From JBKEDC01 sp047975205 (GTDB lineage Bacteria > Bacteroidota > Bacteroidia > Bacteroidales > Prolixibacteraceae): DNA of 32,353 bases. Every line of letters starts with the position of its first letter. Position 1 is the stretch's first letter. Position numbers and translations under genes: made by a program. Below are positions 7,312 to 15,339 of this stretch, piece after piece. The notes beneath the pieces are model-generated. The model was not told the origin of the DNA, did not search any database, and was given only the letters and a program-made list of their open reading frames with translations. The DNA lies in NCBI GenBank assembly GCA_047975205.1, contig JBKEDC010000027.1, positions 1 through 32,353 on the forward strand, written 5' to 3'.

Positions 7312-8175
7312 TTATTTTCTTATGGAAGAGGGTGATAAACCTGTTTTCTTTTTGAATATTCTGCTGAAATAATGTTCGGAGCTAAATCCCATCTTATAGC
7401 TGATCTCTTTTATGGTAAGATTGCCGGTAATAAGCAATTCTCTTGCTTTTAACAGTTTCATGTCTAAAAAATATTGATGTGGGGAAATACCGGTGTAGCT
7501 TTTAAACATTCTGCGCAAATAAGAATAGGTAATGTTGTTGTCGCAAGCAATTTGTGCTAAATCTATTTCTCCGTAAATATGTTCACGCATGAACATCTTG
7601 GTGTATTCTATAACCTTAGCAATGGGCTTGTCGGTAAAATGTTTTTGTTTTTCCCACGAGGCTATATTGGCAAGCAGCTCAATAATGCAGCTTGAAGCTA
7701 CGTGCTGACTTCCCGGATACTCTTTAGATGCAATGTCGAAGAGCTTAGTATAGGTTTGATATATTAATTCGTTGAACCCACAATTAATGACTGTTTGTCC
7801 TTGTAATACTTTATTTTTACACAAAAAATGATTGGCGAGCATGCCGTTAAATCCAACATAGTGTTCTACCCATCCTTTTTCATCCAAAGGTTTATAACGA
7901 TGCCATTCATCGTCTCTAATAATAATGACAGAACCCGGAGTTACCTGAAAAATTCCATGCTTATTTTCAACTACACCTTCTCCTTCGGTAATAAATATAA
8001 TCTGATAGCCGTTGATTGTCCTGCCGTTTTCCCATGTGAAATAATATCCGTTAGGATGCTCTCTCGAAGGATATTCTTGATGGGCTTTAGTTGTGCTTTT
8101 CCCGATAACTAAGATATGCATGCCCCAAGCTTTATCTTCAACGCTTGGGTTTAGATATTTAAAAAAATCTTTCAT
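7312..8175 (-). CDS. AraC-family regulator, probable rhamnose activator
   Basis: A 287-residue one-component regulator. The N-terminal ~150 residues look like an AraC-type cupin sensor (WENGRTINGYQIIFITEGEG, then VTPGSVIIIRDDEWHRYKPL). The C-terminal ~95 residues are the double helix-turn-helix: IDLAQIACDNNITYSYLRRM followed by GISPHQYFLDMKLLKARELL and IKEISYKMGFSSEHYFSRIF. It is divergent from rhaT with a 100-base gap that holds both promoters and two inverted repeats. By position it should sense L-rhamnose and activate the rha genes; an AraC-type RhaR does this in Bacteroides thetaiotaomicron. The sensed sugar is inferred from neighbours, so no symbol is given. Confidence 0.9.
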   Translation of the reverse strand: MKDFFKYLNPSVEDKAWGMHILVIGKSTTKAHQEYPSREHPNGYYFTWENGRTINGYQIIFITEGEGVVENKHGIFQVTPGSVIIIRDDEWHRYKPLDEKGWVEHYVGFNGMLANHFLCKNKVLQGQTVINCGFNELIYQTYTKLFDIASKEYPGSQHVASSCIIELLANIASWEKQKHFTDKPIAKVIEYTKMFMREHIYGEIDLAQIACDNNITYSYLRRMFKSYTGISPHQYFLDMKLLKARELLITGNLTIKEISYKMGFSSEHYFSRIFKKKTGLSPSSIRK

Positions 8176-8205
8176 AGTGTCATTTTGTACAAATATAGTG
8201 ACACT
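8176..8205. promoter_or_regulatory. Nested palindromic operator at the AraC promoter
   Basis: AGTGTCA (8176-8182) and TGACACT (8199-8205) form a perfect inverted repeat. Between them is a second, fully palindromic 10-mer, TTTGTACAAA (8184-8193). The pair encloses the -7 box of the araC-type gene (8190-8197) and touches its start codon, so a protein bound here would block that gene. This fits autoregulation. Confidence 0.55.
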
Positions 8206-8220
8206 TTATGTATTTCTCAA
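8190..8220 (-). promoter_or_regulatory. Promoter of the AraC-family gene
   Basis: On the minus strand TATATTTG (plus-strand 8190-8197) is a perfect -7 element, 14 bases before the ATG. A TTG (plus-strand CAA, 8218-8220) lies 20 bases further upstream, the proper -33 spacing. Confidence 0.65.
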
Positions 8221-8243
8221 TGCATCAATGAGCAATATATTTG
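8216..8243 (+). promoter_or_regulatory. rhaT promoter with imperfect palindrome
   Basis: TATATTTG (8236-8243) is a perfect -7 box 32 bases before the rhaT ATG. Just upstream, 8216-8232 is an imperfect palindrome (CTCAATGCATCAATGAG, 12 of 17 positions symmetric) that also contains TCAATG twice, 8 bases apart. It overlaps the -33 of the divergent araC-type gene. It is the best candidate activator site for the rha operon. Confidence 0.55.
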
Positions 8244-8275
8244 TTTCGTAAACTTACACTAAACATTAATTGAAT

Positions 8276-9301
8276 ATGAATTTAATATTGGCTATTTTAC
8301 TGATTGCAGTTGGAAGTTTCTGTGCTGCTAGCTTTTATGTTCCACTTAATAAGATTAAAGATTGGAGCTGGGAAACTTTTTGGGCGATGCAAGGATTGGC
8401 AGCTTGGATTATAGCACCTTGGTTTGCGGTTTGTGCAACAACGCCAAACGGTGAGTTAGTAAATATTGTTAATTCGGTATCGTCTTCAACGGTATGGATG
8501 ACCATCTTTTTCGGTGCTTTATGGGGAGTCGGAGGTTTAACATTCGGATTGAGTATCCGCTATCTTGGCGTTGCTTTGGGTCAAAGTATAGCTTTAGGAT
8601 TTTGTGCTGCTTTTGGCACACTGCTTCCTCCAATCATTGCCGGACAGAATCTTTTTGCCACATCGGAAGGTATTATGATTGTGTTGGGCGTAATCATTTG
8701 CTTAATGGGTATTATTATCATTGGCTATGCCGGTTCGCTTAAAAATAAAGGGCTCACAGAGGAAGAACGGAAAGCAGCAGTAAAAGATTTTGCACTCAAA
8801 AAAGGTCTTGTTATAGCTGTGTTTGCAGGATTGATGAGTGCAGCCATGAATTTTGGCTACTCAGCAGGAGTGCCTATCGATCAAGCTTCTTTGGCTGCCG
8901 GTGTAAATCCGCTATATCAGAGTAACATTACATTAGCTTTTATATTAATAGGTGGTTTTGTGGTAAACATAGCCTATTGCCTGTATTTGGGTGTGAAAAA
9001 TAATTCACTGACAGAATATAGATCGGTGGGAGTGTCTATGTTGATGAAGAATCTCGGTTTAGCATTTTTGGGCGGATTCCTATGGTTCTTGCAGTTCCAT
9101 ATCTTCGGTATGGGGAAAAGCATGTTAGAGCCTAATATAGCCGTATTTGCATGGAGTATTTTGATGGCACTGAACGTGGCTATTGCAAACATTTGGGGTA
9201 TTGCTTTGAAAGAGTGGAAAGGCGTGTCGAAAAAAACAATGATAGTGCTGGTCACGGGTATCGTGATTTTAGTGATTTCCACTTTCGTGGTAGCAATTTA
9301 G
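8276..9301 (+). CDS. rhaT: L-rhamnose/H+ symporter
   Basis: A 341-residue inner-membrane transporter of the RhaT family (E. coli 344 residues), with about ten hydrophobic helices. Typical sequence is the first helix AILLIAVGSFCAASFYVPLN followed by KIKDWSWETFWAMQG, the GALWGVGGLTFGLSIRYLGVALG segment with many Gly residues, and the central cytoplasmic loop GLTEEERKAAVKDFALKKG. The ATG at 8276 is chosen over the TTG two codons earlier. It is the first gene of the rha block, directly after the divergent AraC promoter region, and supplies the substrate for the isomerase that follows 80 bases later. Confidence 0.93.
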   Translation: MNLILAILLIAVGSFCAASFYVPLNKIKDWSWETFWAMQGLAAWIIAPWFAVCATTPNGELVNIVNSVSSSTVWMTIFFGALWGVGGLTFGLSIRYLGVALGQSIALGFCAAFGTLLPPIIAGQNLFATSEGIMIVLGVIICLMGIIIIGYAGSLKNKGLTEEERKAAVKDFALKKGLVIAVFAGLMSAAMNFGYSAGVPIDQASLAAGVNPLYQSNITLAFILIGGFVVNIAYCLYLGVKNNSLTEYRSVGVSMLMKNLGLAFLGGFLWFLQFHIFGMGKSMLEPNIAVFAWSILMALNVAIANIWGIALKEWKGVSKKTMIVLVTGIVILVISTFVVAI

Positions 9302-9381
9302 CAAGCTGAAAGAAATGCAGGAACCAGTACGTAAGCAAATCAGCAGTATAACAAGAAAATAAACAATTTAAATATAATACG

Positions 9382-10650
9382 ATGGGTAATAAAGAACAAA
9401 TTACAAAAGCCTATGAATTGGCTAAAGCACAATATGCTGCATTGGGAGTTGATACCGACAAGGTAATTAACAAAATGGCTCAGTTGCAAATTTCGTTGCA
9501 CAATTGGCAAACCGATGATGTAGTTGGTTTTGAGGTGAAAGATGCTGCCGGTTCAGGAGGTGGAATTCAGGCAACCGGAAACTATCCGGGACGTGCAACT
9601 AATATCGAGCAAATGCAAGCTGACTTAGAGAAAGTAATGTCTTTACTTCCCGGTAAGCAACGTGTAAACTTACATGCATTATATGGCGATTTCAAAGGGA
9701 AAAAAGTAGATAGGAATGAAATTGAAGTAGAGCATTTCCAAACTTGGATTGATTGGGCTAAAGAATTGGGTATTGGTATGGATTTCAATCCATCATGTTT
9801 TGCTCATGCTAAAGCTGATTCAGGTTTCACGCTATCATCAAAAGATGAAGAAACACGTAAGTTTTGGGTAGAACACGTAGCTCGTTCGCGTAAGATTGCA
9901 GCCGAAATAGGAAAGCAGTTAGGGTCTCCGTGTGTGAATAATATCTGGATTCCGGATGGTATGAAAGATACGCCGATAGATAGAAATGGTTACCGTGCCA
10001 TTTTGCAAAAATCATTAGACGAGGTTCGTGCAGTGAAATATCCTACGGAGCATGTTAAAGATGCCGTAGAGTCGAAAGTATTCGGTATCGGTTTGGAAGC
10101 AATGACCGTAGGTTCACATGAATTCTATATGGGATATGCCATGAAAAATAATATCTTACTTTGCTTAGATAACGGGCATTATCACCCAACAGAATCTGTG
10201 GGAGATAAAATTTCATCATGCTTACTTTATGTTGATGAACTATTACTTCACGTTACCCGACCTATTCGTTGGGATTCTGACCACGTGGTAACCTTGAATG
10301 AAGATGTACAAATGATTGCTTCAGAAATCGTTCGTAACGATTATTTAGATAGAGTGAATGTTGGTTTAGATTTCTTCGATGCCTCAATCAATCGTATTGG
10401 TGCTTACATAACCGGTACTCGTGCAGCACAAAAAGCATTTATGATAGCAATGCTTGAGCCAACTGCCGAATTAGTAAAATATGAAGAAAATGCACAATAC
10501 TTTGAGCGACTAGCTATGCTGGAAGAACTTAAAACAATGCCTTTTGCAGCTGTGTGGGATTATTATTGTATGCAAGAAGGCGTGCCTGTAGGAATTGATT
10601 ATATTGCAGAAGTACGACAGTACGAAAAAGAAGTTTTAGTTAGCAGGTAG
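9382..10650 (+). CDS. rhaA: L-rhamnose isomerase
   Basis: A cytoplasmic TIM-barrel aldose-ketose isomerase converting L-rhamnose to L-rhamnulose. Its 422 residues match the family (E. coli 419). The N-terminus has KMAQLQISLHNWQTDDVVGF and the GGGIQATGNYPGR segment. Metal ligands are visible in LCLDNGHYHPTESVGDKISS and in the DxD-H motif RPIRWDSDHVV. The gene is sometimes called rhaI in Bacteroides. It is preceded by an 80-base gap without a clear promoter, so it is probably read from rhaT. A terminator-like hairpin follows it. Confidence 0.96.
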   Translation: MGNKEQITKAYELAKAQYAALGVDTDKVINKMAQLQISLHNWQTDDVVGFEVKDAAGSGGGIQATGNYPGRATNIEQMQADLEKVMSLLPGKQRVNLHALYGDFKGKKVDRNEIEVEHFQTWIDWAKELGIGMDFNPSCFAHAKADSGFTLSSKDEETRKFWVEHVARSRKIAAEIGKQLGSPCVNNIWIPDGMKDTPIDRNGYRAILQKSLDEVRAVKYPTEHVKDAVESKVFGIGLEAMTVGSHEFYMGYAMKNNILLCLDNGHYHPTESVGDKISSCLLYVDELLLHVTRPIRWDSDHVVTLNEDVQMIASEIVRNDYLDRVNVGLDFFDASINRIGAYITGTRAAQKAFMIAMLEPTAELVKYEENAQYFERLAMLEELKTMPFAAVWDYYCMQEGVPVGIDYIAEVRQYEKEVLVSR

Positions 10651-10672
10651 TTGTTCAATTTTAGGAAAAGAT

Positions 10673-10705
10673 GCCCCCGATAATGCATTGTTAGGGGCTC
10701 TTTTC
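10673..10705 (+). terminator. Hairpin with T-rich tail between rhaA and rhaB
   Basis: GCCCC (10673-10677) pairs with GGGGC (10694-10698), with a central palindrome AATGCATT (10682-10689), followed by TCTTTTCTGTTT. It resembles an intrinsic terminator lying inside the operon, 23 bases after the rhaA stop and 28 bases before rhaB. It may attenuate the downstream genes. Confidence 0.6.
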
Positions 10706-10725
10706 TGTTTCTAATCACTAAGCTT

Positions 10726-12075
10726 ATGGAATCAGTTATTGCCATTTTTGACATTGGTAAAACAAATAAGAAAATCTTACTTTTTAATGAACAACTGAAA
10801 GTGGTTTATCAAAAAGAAGACAAGTTCAAGACGATTGTCGATGAAGATGGTTTTGAATGCGATGACATTGAAGAAATAGTTCAATGGATTAAATTACAAT
10901 TAGAGCAGTTTATAAGAGAAGCAAAATATGATATAAAAGCGGTGAACTTTTCTACCTATGGAGCTACTCTGATGCATCTGGATGATAAAGGAAACTGCTT
11001 GACCCCATTGTATAACTATTTAAAACCAGTATCGGCAACTTATGCTGAAAGTTTGTTCTCCAATTACGGAGGCATAAACGAGTTTTGCAGAAAAACGGCT
11101 AGTCCGAATAATGGTGTATTGCTTAATTCGGGAATCCAATTACTATGGTTGAAAGCAGAACGTCCGAATATATATAAGCAGATTGCAATAACGCTGCACT
11201 TTCCTCAATGCCTGACTTATGCCTTAACGGGTGAAATAGCATCGGAACCAACATCAATAGGTTGTCATACCTTCATGTGGGATTTTGATAACATGGATTA
11301 TCATCGATGGTTGAAAGATGCAGGCATAAAGCTTCCGAATCCGGTTAATAATGATAAGATCTATTCGGTGGAGCTGGCAGGTAAACAGCTAGAAATAGGA
11401 ATCGGGATTCATGACAGCTCGGCATCTTTAGTCCCTTATCTAAAAGGAAGCGACGAACCTTTTATTTTGGTTTCAACAGGCACATGGTGTATAACGATGA
11501 ATCCATTCAACAGTGAACCGTTAACTGCTGCTCAGTTGAGAAATGATTGTTTGTGTTTTCTCACTCCCGAAAGAAATCAGGTTAAATCGTCTCGATTATT
11601 CTTAGGGCATTTTCACGAAGTGTGGGCAACGAAGATTGCCGAGCATTTCCAACTTCCGGTAAACAATTATATCAATTTATCATGGTCAGAAGAAACATTG
11701 GCACAAACAAAAGCGAAGTTTACCTCGCCAATATTTTTTACATCGGGCAAAGAAAGCTTTGAATTAGGTTTGCAACAAGTCGATTTAACGCAGTTTTCCA
11801 CTTACGAAGAAGCTTATCAGCAACTATTGCTTGAGTTATCAAATATGGCAATTGAAGCTATTGAGTTGGTAATTCCCAAAGAAGATATTACAAAGAAAAT
11901 ATACGTGTCGGGAGGAATGGCACAAAGTAGATTATTAATTTATTTATTCCAAAAACACTTTACAGGTAAAGAAATAATAACCTCAGAGGTTGACAATGCC
12001 AGTGCGCTGGGTGCTGCATTGGTAATTGCGGAAAAGGAAGGATTTAAACCGGAGATTAAACTCTCTAAAAAATAA
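10726..12075 (+). CDS. rhaB: FGGY-family sugar kinase, probable rhamnulokinase
   Basis: A 449-residue FGGY carbohydrate kinase. The N-terminal ATP-phosphate loop is IFDIGKTNKKILLF, followed by the NFSTYGATLMHLD segment. The second domain has the phosphate-binding LVSTGTWCITMNPF and the adenosine-binding IYVSGGMAQSRLLIYL, with the closing ASALGAALVIAEKEGF. By sequence alone several FGGY substrates, including L-fuculose, are possible. Its place between rhamnose isomerase and rhamnulose-1-phosphate aldolase makes ATP-dependent phosphorylation of L-rhamnulose the likely job. It is somewhat shorter than the E. coli enzyme (about 489 residues). FucO begins 6 bases after its stop. Confidence 0.85.
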   Translation: MESVIAIFDIGKTNKKILLFNEQLKVVYQKEDKFKTIVDEDGFECDDIEEIVQWIKLQLEQFIREAKYDIKAVNFSTYGATLMHLDDKGNCLTPLYNYLKPVSATYAESLFSNYGGINEFCRKTASPNNGVLLNSGIQLLWLKAERPNIYKQIAITLHFPQCLTYALTGEIASEPTSIGCHTFMWDFDNMDYHRWLKDAGIKLPNPVNNDKIYSVELAGKQLEIGIGIHDSSASLVPYLKGSDEPFILVSTGTWCITMNPFNSEPLTAAQLRNDCLCFLTPERNQVKSSRLFLGHFHEVWATKIAEHFQLPVNNYINLSWSEETLAQTKAKFTSPIFFTSGKESFELGLQQVDLTQFSTYEEAYQQLLLELSNMAIEAIELVIPKEDITKKIYVSGGMAQSRLLIYLFQKHFTGKEIITSEVDNASALGAALVIAEKEGFKPEIKLSKK

Positions 12076-12081
12076 AACACT

Positions 12082-13230
12082 ATGGCTACAAAAATTTATT
12101 TACCGCCAATTAGCTTAATAGGGGCAAACGCTTTGGCAGATCTTAAAGATGAAATGACAGGAGGGAAATACAATAATGCACTATTGATTACCGATCCTTT
12201 TTTAAATGAATGCGGCATGGCTAAGCAATTAGGCGATGTACTTACAGCAGCCGGAGTAAAATATACCATATTCGATGCCGTGCAGCAAAATCCGACGGTT
12301 TCAAACGTGAATGCCGGATTAAAAGTGTATCAAGATAAGCAATGCGACTGCGTGGTAACTTTGGGTGGAGGTTCTCCTCAAGATTGTGGTAAAGCAGTAG
12401 CCATTTTGGCAACCAACGGAGGAAGCATCATAGATTATGAAGGAATAGGTAAAACAACAAAAAAATCAGCTCCACTCATTGCTGTAAATACAACGGCAGG
12501 AACAGCATCGGAAATTACGATTAACTATGTAATTACCGATGAGGAACGCAAAGTGAAAATGGTAATGGTTGATAAAAACTGTTTAGTTGATATTGCTGTA
12601 AATGATCCGATGTTGATGGTGAACATGCCTAAGGGATTAACAGCTGCTACCGGGATGGATGCACTGACGCATGCCGTTGAAGCCTATGTGAGTGCCGGAG
12701 CATTCGACTGGTCAGATACTTTGGCATTAAAGTCAATTAAATTGATTGCCGAAAGTCTTCGCGATGCCGTAAACGACGGTAAAAATATAGCAGCTCGCTC
12801 TAAAATGGCTTGGGGGCAGTTTATTGCCGGTCAAGCATTTTCTAATTGCGGTTTGGGCTATGTGCACTCCATGGCTCATCAATTAGGTGCATTTTATAAT
12901 CTTCCTCATGGTGTGTGCAATGCAATATTATTACCGGTAGTGGAAGAATTTAATGCTCCGAATTGTGGCGATAAGTTTCGAGATATTGCTGAAGCTATGG
13001 GAGTTGATACTTCGGGCATGTCAACTAAAGAAGCCAATGAAGCAGCTATTGCAGCCATTCGAAAGTTATCGGTAGACGTTGGCATTCCGGCAGGTTTAGA
13101 AGAACTGGGAGCTAAAAAAGAAGATTTTCCGATTATGGCTAAAATGGCATTGATTGATGCTTGTGCCGGTGCAAATCCTTGTGCGGTGAGCTTCGAGCAA
13201 ACAATAGCACTATACGAAGCTGCCATGTAA
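12082..13230 (+). CDS. fucO: Lactaldehyde reductase (iron-dependent alcohol dehydrogenase)
   Basis: A 382-residue group III iron-containing alcohol dehydrogenase, the same length as E. coli FucO. The cofactor-binding VVTLGGGSPQDCGKA lies at 91-105. The metal ligands are all present: Asp193 in GMDAL, His197, His262 in VHSMAHQLGA and His276 in NLPHGVCNA, nearly the E. coli numbers (196, 200, 263, 277). It reduces the L-lactaldehyde released by RhaD to 1,2-propanediol, recycling NADH during anaerobic rhamnose use. It follows rhaB after 6 bases and precedes rhaD after a 72-base gap with a hairpin. The position makes the lactaldehyde role very likely, although other short-chain aldehydes are possible substrates. 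Confidence 0.92.
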   Translation: MATKIYLPPISLIGANALADLKDEMTGGKYNNALLITDPFLNECGMAKQLGDVLTAAGVKYTIFDAVQQNPTVSNVNAGLKVYQDKQCDCVVTLGGGSPQDCGKAVAILATNGGSIIDYEGIGKTTKKSAPLIAVNTTAGTASEITINYVITDEERKVKMVMVDKNCLVDIAVNDPMLMVNMPKGLTAATGMDALTHAVEAYVSAGAFDWSDTLALKSIKLIAESLRDAVNDGKNIAARSKMAWGQFIAGQAFSNCGLGYVHSMAHQLGAFYNLPHGVCNAILLPVVEEFNAPNCGDKFRDIAEAMGVDTSGMSTKEANEAAIAAIRKLSVDVGIPAGLEELGAKKEDFPIMAKMALIDACAGANPCAVSFEQTIALYEAAM

Positions 13231-13240
13231 CAAAAACGCA

Positions 13241-13276
13241 ATGCTTATAGACTGAATAGAATAAAGTCCTAAGCAT
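13241..13276 (+). repeat. Intercistronic hairpin between fucO and rhaD
   Basis: ATGCTTA (13241-13247) pairs with TAAGCAT (13270-13276), and inside it GACT pairs with AGTC, giving about 11 bp with a small bulge. No T-run follows, so it is more likely an mRNA processing or stability element than a terminator. Confidence 0.5.
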
Positions 13277-13302
13277 GTAGCTTAAAATTTAAAATAAAAA
13301 AA

Positions 13303-14112
13303 ATGACATCAATATTAGATAACAGACCGGCGTTGGCAAAACAAGTCAATGAGGTGGCAGAAGTAGCAGGATACCTTTGGCAAAAAGGATGGGCAGAACG
13401 TAACGGAGGTAATATTACGATTAACATTATAGATTGTGTAGATGATGAAATTAAAGCCATGCCTGCCATTTCCGAAGTATATAAATTAGATGCAACCTTC
13501 AAACACCTGAAAGGTGCTTATTTCTACTGCAAGGGAACCAATAAACGCATGCGAGATTTAGCAAGATATCCGATGGAGAATGGCGCAGTCATTCGAATTT
13601 TAGATGATTGTGCAAGCTATGAAATTATTGCCGACAACCCGGTAAAACCAACATCAGAGCTTTCTTCACATTTAGCTATGCACAACCTAAATGTAAAAAG
13701 AGGAAATGGTTATAAAGCAGCGTTGCACACGCATCCAATCGATTTGATTGCCATGACACACAACCCTGAATTTATGAAAAAGGATAAGTTAACCTATCTG
13801 TTGTGGAGCATGATTCCCGAAACGCGTGCATTCTGTCCTAAAGGGTTAGGAATTATTCCTTACCAAATACCAAGCACTGTAGATTTAGCTGAAGCAACCA
13901 TCAAAGAATTGGAAGATTACGATGTAGTAATGTGGGAAAAACACGGTGTTTGTGCTGTGTCAACCGATATTATGGAGGCTTTTGATATGGTAGATACGCT
14001 ATCAAAATCAGCCCAAATATACCTAACCGCAAAGTCAATGGGTTTCGAGCCTGAGGGAATGACCTTAAAAGATATGGAAGATTTGAAGGTGGCATTTAAC
14101 CTACCTAAATAA
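13303..14112 (+). CDS. rhaD: Rhamnulose-1-phosphate aldolase
   Basis: A class II zinc aldolase of 269 residues that splits L-rhamnulose-1-phosphate into dihydroxyacetone phosphate and L-lactaldehyde. The zinc ligands are His142 and His144 in ALHTHPIDL and His214 in EKHGVCAV, with the catalytic Glu119 in TSELSSH; E. coli RhaD has 141, 143, 212 and 117. NGGNITI near residue 34 is the phosphate-binding turn of the aldolase/adducin fold. It acts in the cytoplasm as the last committed step of rhamnose breakdown. The lactaldehyde goes to FucO upstream. It is followed 51 bases later by uxuA. Confidence 0.96.
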   Translation: MTSILDNRPALAKQVNEVAEVAGYLWQKGWAERNGGNITINIIDCVDDEIKAMPAISEVYKLDATFKHLKGAYFYCKGTNKRMRDLARYPMENGAVIRILDDCASYEIIADNPVKPTSELSSHLAMHNLNVKRGNGYKAALHTHPIDLIAMTHNPEFMKKDKLTYLLWSMIPETRAFCPKGLGIIPYQIPSTVDLAEATIKELEDYDVVMWEKHGVCAVSTDIMEAFDMVDTLSKSAQIYLTAKSMGFEPEGMTLKDMEDLKVAFNLPK

Positions 14113-14163
14113 AAAATATATATTTTTGGTAGCATAAATAAACCTTCAATAAAATTTCAGCCT

Positions 14164-15240
14164 ATGAAAATGACATGGCGTTGGTATGGTGAGAATAATG
14201 ATTCTATTACGCTCGACCATATCCGACAAATTCCGGGAGTAGAAGGCATCGTTTGGTCGCTTCATGATAAAGTGGCAGGCGAGACTTGGGAAACGGAACG
14301 TATTCAAAAGGAAGTCGATTTAATTCGTTCAAAAGGTTTCAATGCCGATGTAGTAGAAAGTGTGAATGTGCACGATGATATTAAAATCGGATTGCCAACA
14401 CGCGATAAATACATTGATATTTACATCGACACCATTGAAAAACTGGCGAAAGCAGGTGTGAAAGTCATTTGCTATAACTTTATGCCGATATTCGATTGGA
14501 CGCGTACCGATTTGTATAAAGCACACCCCGACGGATCGAATGCGCTATTCTATGAAAAAGCAAAAATTCAAGACGACCCCCAAGCAATGGTTGATAATAT
14601 CTTGAAAGGTGCAGGAAATAAAACCATGCCGGGTTGGGAACCCGAACGCTTGGCTAAGCTTGATGAATTGTTTAAAGCCTATGCCGATGTAACGCCGGAG
14701 AAGTTATTCGATAACCTCGTTTATTTTTTGGAACGAATACAAAAAGTGTGCACAGAGCTTGATGTTATGATGGCTATTCATCCTGATGATCCGCCTTGGC
14801 CTATCTTCGGATTGCCGCGTATTGTGAATAGCAGAGATAATATTCGTAAACTGCTGGATGCAGTGCCGAGTAAACATAACGGATTGACACTATGCACCGG
14901 TTCACTAGGACCAAACCTATTGAATAATATTCCGAGTATGGTGCGCGAATTTCACGACAAAATTTATTTTGCGCACGTTCGAAATGTGAAAGTGTTCGAT
15001 AATGGCGATTTTATAGAAACATCTCATCGAGGTTGCGATGGTAGCGTTGATGTTTATGAGGTGTTGAAAGCCTATCATGATAATGACTTCAAAGGCTATT
15101 TACGTCCCGACCACGGGCGTCACCTCTGGGGAGAAGAAAGTGATTGTCGACCGGGCTATGGCTTATATGACCGAGCACTTGGTGTGATGTATATGCTGGG
15201 CGTTTGGGATTCGCTGAACAAGCGTAAAGAAGGTAAATGA
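14164..15240 (+). CDS. uxuA: Mannonate dehydratase
   Basis: A 358-residue TIM-barrel enzyme dehydrating D-mannonate to 2-keto-3-deoxy-D-gluconate in the glucuronate pathway. Family marks include the N-terminal TWRWYGENNDSITLDHIRQI, the GVEGIVWSLHD strand, VICYNFMPIFDWTRTDL, the MAIHPDDPPWPIFGLPRI segment with metal-binding His, TLCTGSLG, and the C-terminal YLRPDHGRHLWGE. It is shorter than E. coli UxuA (394 residues) but without a visible gap in the core. It lies in the rha operon, yet acts on a uronic acid, not on rhamnose. A TATTTTTG (14121-14128) upstream resembles a -7 box but has no -33. A strong terminator follows directly. Confidence 0.95.
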   Translation: MKMTWRWYGENNDSITLDHIRQIPGVEGIVWSLHDKVAGETWETERIQKEVDLIRSKGFNADVVESVNVHDDIKIGLPTRDKYIDIYIDTIEKLAKAGVKVICYNFMPIFDWTRTDLYKAHPDGSNALFYEKAKIQDDPQAMVDNILKGAGNKTMPGWEPERLAKLDELFKAYADVTPEKLFDNLVYFLERIQKVCTELDVMMAIHPDDPPWPIFGLPRIVNSRDNIRKLLDAVPSKHNGLTLCTGSLGPNLLNNIPSMVREFHDKIYFAHVRNVKVFDNGDFIETSHRGCDGSVDVYEVLKAYHDNDFKGYLRPDHGRHLWGEESDCRPGYGLYDRALGVMYMLGVWDSLNKRKEGK

Positions 15241-15247
15241 AAAAAAA

Positions 15248-15287
15248 CGGACTTTTCCTCTGATTGACAGGGAAAGTCCGCTTTTTT
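15248..15287 (+). terminator. Intrinsic terminator after uxuA
   Basis: CGGACTTTTCC (15248-15258) pairs with GGGAAAGTCCG (15270-15280) with one G.U pair over an 11-base loop, then C and six T's. A7 precedes the stem, so it could also work in the other direction. It starts 8 bases after the uxuA stop and marks the end of the rha-uxuA transcript. Confidence 0.9.
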
Positions 15288-15339
15288 GATGGCAAGACAA
15301 ACCCGATATTTTGAATTCCTATAAATCAATATAACACGT

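Noticed and set aside
10726..13230. L-fucose pathway instead of L-rhamnose
   Set aside because: The isomerase, permease and aldolase are clearly RhaA, RhaT and RhaD types; FucO is shared by both pathways.
14121..14128. TATTTTTG as an internal promoter for uxuA
   Set aside because: No TTTG or TTG lies at 19-21 bases upstream, and the box falls inside an AAAAATATATATTTTT palindrome likely to match by chance.
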